From assembly GCF_046630445.1 (NCBI RefSeq), contig NC_092339.1, positions 314,871,001-314,935,000 of the forward strand: DNA of 64,000 nt, written 5' to 3'. Each line of letters begins with the position of its first letter. Position 1 is the first letter of the stretch. The notes beneath the pieces are model-generated. The model made no database searches and was not told the origin of the DNA. It saw only the letters and a list, made by a program, of their open reading frames with translations. This DNA comes from Rutidosis leptorrhynchoides (lineage: Eukaryota; Streptophyta; Magnoliopsida; Asterales; Asteraceae). This document shows, piece after piece, positions 1-10,588 of this stretch. A program made the translations under genes and the position numbers.

Positions 1-1000
1 TATGTTACTAACGAGGACAGCTGACTTAATAAACTTAAAACATCAAAATGTATTAAAAGTGTTGTAAATATATTTTGAACATACTTTAATATATATGTAC
101 ATATTTGTTATAGGTTCGTGAATCGACCAGTGGCAAAGACTTACTTTCCGACGAAGTAAAAATCTGTGAAAGTGAGTTATAGTCCCAGTTTTAAAATCTA
201 ATATTTTGGGATGAGAATATATGCAGTTTTATAAATGTTTTAAGAAATAGACACAAGTAAATAAAACTACATTATATGGGTGAATGATCGAAGCCGAATA
301 TGCCCCTTTTGCTTGGTAACCTAAGAATTAGTAAACTGATCTACTAATTGACGCGAATCCTAAAGATAGATCTATTGGGCCTAACGAACCACATCCAAAG
401 TACCAAATGCTTTAGTACTTCGAATTCGTTTTTAACATGTCCGAAGGATTTCCCGGAATGATAGGGGATATTCTTATATGCATCTTGTTAATGTCGGTTA
501 CCAGGTGTTCACCATATGAATGATTTTTATCTCTATGTATGGGGTGTATATTGAAATATGAAATCTTGTGGTCTATTATTATGATTTGATAATAAATAGG
601 TTAAACCTATAACTCACCAACATTTTTGTTGACGTTTTAAGCATGTTTATTCTCAGGTGATTATTAAGAGCTTTCGCTGTTGCATACTAAAATAAGGACA
701 AGATTTGAAGTCCATGCTTGTATGATATTATGCAAAAACTACATTCAAGAAACTTATTTTTGATGTAATATATTCTTATTGTAAACCATTATGTAATGGT
801 CGTGTGTAAACGGTATATTTTAGATTATCATTATTTGATAATCTACGTAATGCTTTTTAAACCTTTATAGATAAAATAAAGGTTATGGTTATTTTAAAAA
901 TGAATGCAGTCTTTGAAAAACGTCTCATATAGAGGTCAAAACCTCGCGATGAAATCAATTAATATGGAACGTTTATAATCAATATGAACGGGACATTTCA
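1..1000 (+). repeat. 3' part of a chromovirus LTR (B/C-like family)
   Basis: This matches the last 1 kb of the LTRs of elements B and C (compare 16713-17717) and ends with the same terminus, GGGACATTTCA. It contains the conserved LTR block CTCACCAAC...GCATGTTTATTCTCAGGT at 613-659. The LTR starts upstream of the window. No primer binding site follows it; the sequence passes straight into a second LTR copy. It is a third subfamily variant, differing from B and C around 320-360. Confidence 0.85.
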
Positions 1001-4000
1001 CAATTGACCACCCAAGTTGACCGGTGATTTACGAACGTTAAAACTTGTAAAAACTATATGATGACATATATATGATTATATATATAGTTAACATGATATT
1101 ATCATAAGTAAGTATCTCATTAGGTATTTTAATAATGGGTTATATACATAAAATTGAGTTTATTGAATTAACAAACTCGAAACGATATATATAACGATTA
1201 TCGTTATAACAACGTCTTACTAAATACATATGAATCATATTAATATATTGATAAACTATGTTTAATCATGATAAATGATAAGTAAACATGTCATTAAGTG
1301 TATTAACAATGAACTACATATGTAAAAACAAGACTACTAACTTAATGATTTCGAAACGAGACATATATGTAACGATTATCGTTGTAACAACATTTAACTG
1401 TATATATATCATACTAAGATATATTAATATATCATAATATCATGATAATATAATAATTTAACATCTCATTAGATATAATAAACATTGTGTTAACAACATT
1501 TAACATGATCGTTAACTTAAAGGTTTCAAATCAACATTTACATGTAACGACTAACGATGACTTAACGACTCAGTTAAAATGTATATACATGTAGTGTTTT
1601 AATATGTATTCATACACTTTTGAAAGACTTCATGACACTTATCAAAATACTTCTACTTAACAAAAATGCTTACAATTACATCCTCGTTCAGTTTCATCAA
1701 CAATTCTACTCGTATGCACCCGTATTCGTTCTCGTACAATATACAGCTTTTAAATGTATGCACTATTGGTATATACACTCCAATGATCAGCTCTTAGTAG
1801 CCCATGTGAGTCACCTAACACATGTGGGAACCATCATTTGGCAACTAGCATGAAATATCTCATAAAATTACAAAAATATTAGTAATCATTCATGACTTAT
1901 TTACATGTAAACAAAATTACACATCCTTTATATCTAATCCTTATACCAACGACCAAAAAACACCTACAAACACTTTAATTCTTGAATTTTCTTCATCTAA
2001 TTGATCTCTCTCAAGTTCTATCTTCATGTTCTAAGTGTTCTTCATAAATTCTATAAGTTCTAGTTTCATAGAATCAAGAATACTTCCAAGTTTGCTAGCT
2101 TACTTCCAATCTTGTAAAGTGATCATCCAACCTCAATAAATCTTTCTTATTTACAGTAAGATATCTTTCTAATACAAGGTAATACTCATATTCAAACGTT
2201 GATTCAATTTCTATAACTATAACAATCTTATTTCGAGTGGAAATCTTACTTGAACTTGTTTTCGTGTCATGATTCTGCTTCACGAACTTTCAAGTCATTG
2301 AAGGATCCTTTGAAGCTAGATATATTTTTCTCATTTCCAGTAGGTTTATCCACAAAACCTGAGGTAGTAATGATGTTCATAACATCATTCAATTCATATA
2401 TATATAAAACTACCTTATTCGAAGGTTTAAACTTGAAATCACTAGAACATAGTTTAGTTAATTCTAAACTTGTTCGCAAACAAAAGTTAATCCTTCTAAC
2501 TTGACTTTTAAAATTAACTAAACACATGTTCTATATCTTTATGATATGCTAACTTAATGATTTAAAACCTGGAAACATGAAAAATACCGTAAAATCGGAC
2601 ATACGCCGTCGTAGTAACACCGCGGGCTGTTTTGGATTTGATAATTAAAAACTATGATAAACTTTGATTTAAAAGTTTTTCTTCTGGGAAAATGATTTTT
2701 CTTATGAACATGAAACTATATCCAAAAATCATGGTTAAACTCAAAGTGAAAGTATGTTTTTCAAAATGGTCATCAAGACTTCGTTCTTTCGACTGAAATG
2801 ACTACCTCTTACAAAAATGACTTGTAACTTATATTTCCGGCTATAAACCTATACTTTTTCTATTTAGATTCATAAAATAGAGTTTAATATGAAACCATAG
2901 CAATTTGATTTACTCAAAACGGATTTAAAACGAAGAAGTTATGGATAAAACAAGATTGGATATTTTTTGATTGTTGTACCTACGGGAAATATTGTAACAA
3001 TTCTATACAAATCATATTCTAGCTAACTTATATTGTATTATACATGTATTCTAATATATTATGTAATCTTGGGATACCATAGACACGTATGAAAATGTTT
3101 TGACATATCATATCGACCCATATATATATATTATTTGGAACAACCATAGACACTCTGTATGCAGTAATGTTGGAGTTAGCTATACAAGGTTGAGGTTGAT
3201 TCTAAAAATATATATACTTTGAGTTGTGATCTAGCCTGAGACGTGTATACACTGGGTCGTTGATTGATTCATGGTAATATATATATCAATTTATTTCTGT
3301 ACATTTAACTATGGACAACTAGTTGTAGGTTACTAACGAGGACAACTGACTTAATAAACTTAAAACATCAAAATGTATTAAAAGTGTTGTAAATATATTT
3401 TGAACATACTCTGATATATATGTACATATTTGTTATAGGTTCGTGGATCGACCAGTGGCGAAGTCTTACTTCCTGACGAAGTAAAAATCTGTGAAAGTGA
3501 GTTATAGTCCCACTTTTAAAATCTAATATTTTGGGATGAGAATACATGCAGTTTTATAAATATTTTATGAAATAGATGCAAGTAAATGAAACTACATTAT
3601 ATGGGTTAATGATCGAAGCCGAATATGCCCCTTTTGCTTGGTAACCTAAGAATTAGTAAACCGATCTACTAATTGACGCGAATCCTAAAGATAGATCTAT
3701 TGGGCCTAACGAACCACATCCAAAGTACCAAATGCTTTAGTACTTCGAATTCGTTTTTAACATGTCCGAAGGATTTCCCGGAATGATAGGGGATATTCTT
3801 ATATGCATCTTGTTAATGTCGGTTACCAGGTGTTCACCATATGAATGATTTTTATCTCTATGTATGGGGTGTATATTGAAATATGAAATCGTGTGGTCTA
3901 TTATTATGATTTGATAATATATATATTAAACCTATAACTCACCAACATTTTTGTTGACGTTTTAAGCATGTTTATTCTCAGGTGAGTATTAAGAGCTTCC

Positions 4001-4325
4001 GCTGTTGCATACTAAAATAAGGACAAGATTTGGAGTCCATGCTTGTATGATATTATGTAAAAACTGCATTCAAGAAACTTATTTTTGATGTAATACATTC
4101 TTATTTTAAACCATTATGTAATGGTCGTGTGTAAACGGTATATTTTAGATTATCATTATTTGATAATCTACGTAATGCTTTTTAAACCTTTATAGATAAA
4201 ATAAAGGTTATGGTTGTTTTAAAAATGAATGCAGTCTTTGAAAAACGTCTCATATAGAGGTCAAAATCTCGCGAAGAAATCAATTAATATGGAACGTTTA
4301 TAATCAATATGAACGGGACATTTCA
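1001..4325 (+). repeat. Chromovirus LTR lacking its first ~130 bp
   Basis: The sequence starts at CAATTGACCACCC, which is position 131 of the element-B LTR (14599), and runs to the LTR terminus CATTTCA at 4325. It directly abuts the preceding LTR, so the arrangement is LTR-LTR head to tail with the internal region and the first 130 bp of the second LTR missing. The simplest reading is a deletion from the end of a 5' LTR into the 3' LTR of one element; TTCA-like microhomology is present at the join. No primer site follows 4325, as expected for a 3' LTR. The 77-codon reading frame at 1620-1853 starts with TTG and is probably not a gene. Confidence 0.8.
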
Positions 4326-5699
4326 CCTTCATCTCTCTAAATATATATACTGTATTTTATTTATTTATTTATTATAATTTTTTTTATCGAACGTGAACAT
4401 TATTGAATGGTGTTTTTGAAAGATTTAGTAGTAGTCGGCTATTGTTAATGATTTGATTGTGGTTTTGGTTATTAAAAGCATTAATAGTGAATAACAGAGA
4501 ACAACAGTAGTATTGCTTATTTGATCGAATTGTACCAAAGGTAACAGATAAATTGATGGTAATGGTCGTTTGCAGGGTATTGATTGAATCACGATGTGCT
4601 CACAAAGTCTCCTCCGTATGCAACAGGTATGGTTTTCGTTTTTTTTTTTTTGGCTTTTAATTTGTTTGAAACAGAAATAGAAATATGCAGCAGGTTGCAG
4701 TGGCTGTAACAGGAGCAGGAACAAAACACAATTTAAATGGTGGTGATGTTTGATGTTTACAAGGGTGATGGTGGTTTGAGGTGGTATTCTTTAAAAGTGT
4801 AAAACAGTGACCAAAGTGTTCGTGGAGTTTGAGAATTTATTGTGATCAGCAGCAGTTTAGTGATAATTTGATGATGATGTTCGAATGGCTGCTGCTCTTT
4901 GCGAAGAAGACAAGTTGATGATCGATTTTAGAGACAATTTAAGAGGAAGTGATGGTATTTGTGTTTTCCAAACTGATTATATTCATTAACTATTTTTATT
5001 GTTTGTTTTATAGTTTGTTGTCCTTGAATGTTCTTCATTTTACACAATAACTTTTATTATCCAGAGTAATATATAATTGAGAGGTTGTATACTTGTATAT
5101 AGTGTATTGAATTTTGAAAAAAAAAATGAATTATTCAGTCTTAATTAATGTAACTAATTTATATGCAATAATATTACACTTACTGTATGTTAACTCGAGT
5201 GTTGAATGGAGTAACTAGTTTCCTTGGTGATTTCGTGATTAGAGGAGTTATGGTAGATTGTATTGATGGTGATTGTGGATGTTGTTTGGCATCTGCAGCA
5301 GGAACAAAAATATGGCAGCAGCAAGAAGTTTCAAAGTTTGAGGTGGCTGTTGAGTGAAACAGAAAACAGAATTCATGGCAGCAGCTCAATGGAAATGGTG
5401 AGGTGGTTTGCTGCTGTACCAAAATAGTAACAGGAGGTAGCGGTGGTGGTGAATTGAGCTGTTCGAAGGTGGGGCTTGTGGTGGTTCGAAATAGGAACCA
5501 GGAAACAGAAGCAAAACCAATCAATTTACCAGTGGTGATTTGAATGAGAATATAAAAATGGGTTTGATGGTTGTTGGAATCAGAAAACAGGAAGACAGAA
5601 ACATACAGGTACGTAGCATTAACAATGATGATGGGTTTTATGAAGTGGGTGTTGTTTGATTTAAGAACAAATCATCAATACTTATGGTTACAGGTGGTG
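4326..5699. other. Unclassified host sequence
   Basis: No convincing gene is seen. The stretch has low-complexity runs (TTTATTTATTTATT near 4360, T10 near 4640) and purine-rich text with repeated CAGCAG/GGTGG. CAG|GTACGT at about 5607-5615 looks like a splice donor, so an untranslated exon or long noncoding transcript is possible. Reading frames here are short and low-complexity. The DNA continues after element A at 31501, so A inserted into this locus. Confidence 0.5.
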
Positions 5700-5704
5700 G
5701 TTTG
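5700..5704. repeat. Target-site duplication GTTTG, left copy for element A
   Basis: GTTTG lies immediately before TGTGACAACCC and is repeated at 31496-31500 immediately after the right LTR terminus CTTTCA. A 5-bp duplication is what gypsy integrases leave. It fixes element A as one insertion spanning 5705-31495. Confidence 0.9.
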
Positions 5705-6669
5705 TGTGACAACCCGGAAATTTCCAACCAAATTTAAACTTTAATCTTTATATTATTCCGACACGATAAGCAAAGTTTGTTAAGTTAAATCTCAAGAATT
5801 TTAAATTGTGTTCATACATTCATTATAACCTCGACCAAATATCGACGATTCACGAACCGTTATATATAAATAAATATGTATATATATGTATATATATATT
5901 ATAACTTGAGAATATTAATAAAGTATTAAACATATAATACTTTACATGAACGTATTTGTTTCAATATGTTTATCGATAGAATTAGAAGATAATATCAAAT
6001 GATTGATTTATCAAATACATTATGATATGATTACGGGTCTATGTTATGAGGTTCACTGTGATTTAAGAAATCTATTCTTTTTGACAACATTCGGAAAATG
6101 GTAAAGTGATTTATAAGTAAGAACGTGAAGTGTAAATAACTTAGATGTTGGATATCGACAAGTTAAGTAACTCGACATTTTTCATTAAGATGATTTCATA
6201 CATTTAATTAACCTTTGAACTTTATCCAATGCTTCACCAACAAACTGTAATTTAAAAACTTGAAACCTATTATGAATATATATGATTCTACTTTTCTAAA
6301 ACATTTTATGATATAACGATTTCCATTATTTTAACCTTTAAACAAAATGATTCTTAAAAATATATTTGGTTTTGGAAAACAAAATTATTATATTTATTTG
6401 ATTTAGTTTCAAACGTACAAAAACGTTTTCAGTTTAAAAAGAACTTTATTATTAAAACGTATATAACTTTTATAAATATCTAGAACTACTTTTGACAACT
6501 CATTACTTAACCAGTATGATAAAGATAACGATATTTATATTTTATTTTATTAAATATATATAAAGATTTAAATTACTATTATATATATTTATACGCGTAT
6601 TATACGTACATAGTTTTATACTTTTACTATACTTAAACTTTACCTTTACTTTATTTTTACTTTACTTTA

Positions 6670-6822
6670 ACTTTAATAATTCACTTTAATAATTCATACT
6701 TTAATAATTCACTTTAATAATTCATACTTTAATAATTCATACTTTAATAATTCACTTTAATAATTCATACTTTAATAATTCACTTTAATAATTCATACTT
6801 TAATAATTTACTTTAATAATTC
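6670..6822 (+). repeat. ACTTTAATAATTC minisatellite inside LTR
   Basis: Alternating 13-bp (ACTTTAATAATTC) and 15-bp (the same plus AT) units are in tandem. The homologous array in the right LTR (28536-28730) is about 42 bp longer, which accounts for most of the length difference between the two LTRs, so the array changed in copy number after insertion. Confidence 0.85.
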
Positions 6823-7434
6823 AAAAATCTATTATAAATAGAATTCAATAGGTTTCATTATTTCATAGAAACTTGAAAATATTTTTCTCTAAACTCTCTC
6901 AATCGATTTACATATATATATTTACTCCGTATTATTTCAAGATATTATTAGTGTACATAAAATATTACGTCAGAGTGCTGTCCGAGTGATTTCGAAATTG
7001 TTTTTCGAGTGGGATTGGATTAAGGAAATTATGGGTTATAGCTATGGAGGTGACTGGGTATGGTTCATGGGTATGCTCGTGAGGTCAATATAGTGTTTAT
7101 CATCTCCGTTGCGTCTACGTACCTTTCCTGCAATATTGAATCTCAATATTGATACGTGAGTACTCATAATTTAACTTTTACATACTAATAGTGTATCCCT
7201 GACTAGTGCTCGAGTATTTAGGATTATGCATGCTTGTACTTTTGATATTGCCATTAGACAGGTTAGGTTGAATGTTGAATTAGTTACACTTGCGGTTGAG
7301 ATAAGGTATAAGATATGCATGTCCTTGGAAAGCTAGCGAAAAATTAAGAACTTTTCCTTTAGATATCGAATGGTTTCGGTGAACGGATTAGAAGTTATAA
7401 TCAATTGAATTTTCGATATTTTTATTAAAAATGA

Positions 7435-7588
7435 TTATTATTATCGTCGTTTTTATCGTCGTTCTAGTTTTATCTTATTATTATCATTATTATTATCTTT
7501 ATCAATAAAAGGGATTTATCATTAAAAATTGTTATTTTTTTATTATTACTATCGTTAAAGTTATAATTAGTATTATTATTATTATCCA

Positions 7589-7636
<48 letters not shown>

Positions 7637-8160
7637 GGTATTATTATTATTATTATCATTATTAATATATATATATCATTATTTAAAAATGGTTATTGTT
7701 ATTGTTATTATTATTATTACTATATTATCATTAAGATAATTATTAGTATTATCGTTAATAATGTTATAGTAACTATCATTATTAATATTAGTGTAATTAA
7801 AACAAATATTTGTAACACCTAATTATTTTGATTACTATTATTATCATTATTATGAACATGATATAAAAGACGATTAAAAGCTATTAAACGAAACGATTAA
7901 GAAATAATGGGTAAGAGTATCATGATGAAATTAAAATATTATAAGATATTGATTTAGATAAAATTATCGTTCTTATTATTTTTATCATTACTATTATTAT
8001 TAAAAGTATCGTTAGTATTAAAACTATCATTTTAACAAAAATTATCATTTTAATAGAAATGTCATTGTTACTATAAAATATCATTATTATTATTATTATA
8101 AATAGAATTATTATTTTAAAGATAATATTAAAAATTATCGTAAATATTAAATTTATCATA
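7435..8160 (+). repeat. ATT/TTA-rich microsatellite tract in LTR
   Basis: Long runs of (TTA)n/(ATT)n with ATCATT and GTTATT variants, the purest at 7590-7635. The same tract is in the right LTR (about 29335-30060). Long reading frames across it are artefacts of the repeat. Confidence 0.8.
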
Positions 8161-9583
8161 ATTAGAATTATCGTTTTATCATAACGTCATCTTAGTAATT
8201 ATAAATATTGATATTTTTATAATAACAATTATTATTACAAAATAATACAACTTTTACTTACTATCATTATAGATATTATTTTATAAAATAAATATGTGAT
8301 ACAAACATATTTTACTACGTGTAATAACTTACTTTAATAATACCTATCATATTATCTTTATAATATTAAATGAACCCTATAAATTTTATTACTTAACATT
8401 TATAAAAGTATATTTTATTATATAAATATAATATAAAATTTTATTTATTAATAAATAAATTATATTATTTACTCTAATAAATCTTTTAAAAATATTTAAA
8501 AATATAAAACGACGATATTTAAACTATATATTAATCATGTATAGATTTTTGGAAATTATTTTGAGTCAAATTTACTTTTTTTTTGACTTTTGCATATTAG
8601 TCTCGAGCATTAGGATTGTGGTACACTATGACTTGACCTAATTTGTTAGACAAATATTGACCAACACATAAATATATATAATTAATTTAGGTTCGTGAAT
8701 TCGAGGCCAACCTTGCACTTGTTCAATGACGTTATATGTATTTTTACTACGAAATACAGTATGGTGAGTTTCATTTGCCTTTTTTACCCCTTTATATTTT
8801 TGGGCTGAGAATACATGCGCAACTTTTATAAATGTTTTATGAAATAGACACAAGTAATTGAAACTACATTATATGGTTGAATTATCGAAATCGAATATGC
8901 CCCTTTTTATTAAGTCTGGTAATCTAAGAATTAGGGAACAGACACCCTAATTGACGCGAATCCTAAAGATAGATCTATTGGGCCTAACAAACCCCATCCA
9001 AAGTACTAGATGCTTTAGTACTTCAAAATTTATATCATGTCCGAAGGAGGATCCCGGAATGATAGGGGATATTCTTATATGTATCTAGTTAATGTCGGTT
9101 ACCAGTGTTCACCATATGAATGATTATTTTTGTCTCTATGCATGGGACGTATATTTATGAGAACTGGAAATGAAATTCTTGTGGTCTATTAAAATGATGG
9201 AAATAAATGATTATGATAAACTAATGAACTCACCAACCTTTTGGTTGACACTTTAAAGCATGTTTATTCTCAGGTATTAAAGAAATCTTCCGCTGTGCAT
9301 TTGCTCATTTTAAAGATATTACTTGGAGTCTTTCATAGCATATTTCGAAGAACGTTGCATTCGAGTCATTGAGTTCATCAAAAATTATTATTAAATCAAT
9401 TTATAGTTGGATAGTGGATATTATGAAATGGTATGCATGCCTGTCAATTTTCGATGTAAAGAAAGATTGTCTTTTAAAAACGAATGCAGTGTTTGTAAAA
9501 TGTATCATATAGAGGTCCAATACCTCTCAATATAATCAACTATTGTGAATCGTTTATAATGTATATGAACGGGTCCTTTCAGT

Positions 9584-9595
9584 TGGTATCAGAGC
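9584..9595 (+). other. Primer binding site of element A (initiator Met-tRNA)
   Basis: TGGTATCAGAGC starts three bases after the LTR terminus at 9581. It is the classic complement of the 3' end of plant initiator methionine tRNA, used to prime minus-strand DNA synthesis. It is better preserved here than in B. Confidence 0.9.
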
Positions 9596-10012
9596 GGTGG
9601 TCTTAGCGAACCAGGTCTGCATTAGTGTGTCTAACTGATAAGTCGTTAGGATGCATTAGTGAGTCTGGACTTCGACCGTGTCTGCATGTCAAAAGTTTTG
9701 CTTATCATTTCTAGTCGGAAATCATCTGCTTATCATCCATAGGAAATTACCTGCTTATCATTATTAGTCTAGACACGTCTTGCTACATTAATTGCATGAG
9801 TAGTGTATAGACAAAATTCATATCTTAGCGTATCTGCTAAATCATATCTTATCGTATCTGTTACTTTAAACTTTCCCTGACATATCCCGCAAATTCTTTC
9901 GTAATCTATGAAATCTTTTGATCTCTATATATAGATATCCTATGTAAATAGAATACCACCCGATAGCCGAAAAATCATTTTATATCAAAAATCCTTTATC
10001 CAATCGTACGAA

Positions 10013-10588
10013 ATGGAATTTGTCATCAGTTCAAGTCACTCGGATTCCGAAATGGAATCTCACTCAAGCTCCGAAAGCAGTGTGACCGGAATGGATCAAC
10101 CAATCAGTCATCACCTATTCTGGATGAATTGGAGATGGGTTCGTAGCCTCCTCAATCATTAGAAACAAGAAGAAGGCGATCCTTTCCATCCACCACATTG
10201 CCCTCTTGGCGAAGAACCTGAAGCACTTACCGGCGAACCTGTTCGAGACACCATTTTCTCTCTCATTTTCAGGGTATCTCGTCACGATTATATACTACAT
10301 CAAATTCTAGATTTTATTTATCCGCTCGTTCCGACCGACAATCATCCTGGAATAATAGAAGAAGTCAACGAACTTCGAGCTCGGGTAGTGGCTTTGGAGA
10401 ATATGGTGCAGAGATTACAAACACCAGCAGCAGCACCAGCAGCATAACCAGTACCACCATCATCAACGCCAACAGTACCATTACCACCTCCAACCACAAC
10501 CGCGTTTGTAAACCTCAACTTCACAATCTATCCCACTAGCATCAACGTCATACGCACCATAGATACCAAGGAGTACCAACAACAATAA
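10013..10588 (+). pseudogene. Degraded accessory ORF of element A (serine/acidic N-terminus, proline-rich C-terminus)
   Basis: One reading frame runs from ATG at 10013 to TAA at 10586-10588, interrupted only by in-frame TAG (10160-10162) and TAA (10445-10447), with no frameshift. The conceptual product has about 189 residues: an N-terminus rich in S, D and E (SSSHSDSEMESHSSSESS), a middle with EEVNELRARVVALENMVQRL, which looks like a short coiled coil, and a C-terminus of P/T/S. I recall similar proteins from Asteraceae genome annotations but cannot name a function. It begins about 430 bp after the LTR, the same relative place as the acidic ORF of element B, so I read it as that family's own pre-gag accessory gene, now decayed. 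It contains no Gag or Pol motif. Confidence 0.6.

Larger units (their letters stand above)
5705..9581 (+). repeat. Element A 5' LTR
   Basis: The 3,877-bp LTR runs from TGTGACAACC to GGTCCTTTCA and pairs with 27581-31495. It contains a 13/15-bp minisatellite (6670-6822), long ATT/TTA-rich tracts (about 7435-8160) and, in its last kilobase, a block shared with the LTRs of B and C (from ATGCCCCTTTTTATTAAGTCTGG at about 8895 to the conserved TTTATTCTCAGG near 9275). The small minus-strand frame 8638-8853 recurs in both LTR copies, but I see no sign that it is a gene. Confidence 0.92.

Noticed and set aside
1620-1853. 77-codon frame repeated in three LTRs (also 15043 and 24861)
   Set aside because: It starts with TTG, lies in the LTR, is lost in the C subfamily and is conserved no better than the surrounding LTR, so its repetition only reflects LTR copies.
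5180-5524. 114-codon minus-strand frame
   Set aside because: Low-complexity Ser/Pro/Thr translation of purine-rich text; no homology recognised and no promoter or conservation evidence.
8638-8853. 71-codon minus-strand frame in both LTRs of element A
   Set aside because: Antisense to the LTR, no domain; duplicated because the LTR is duplicated.
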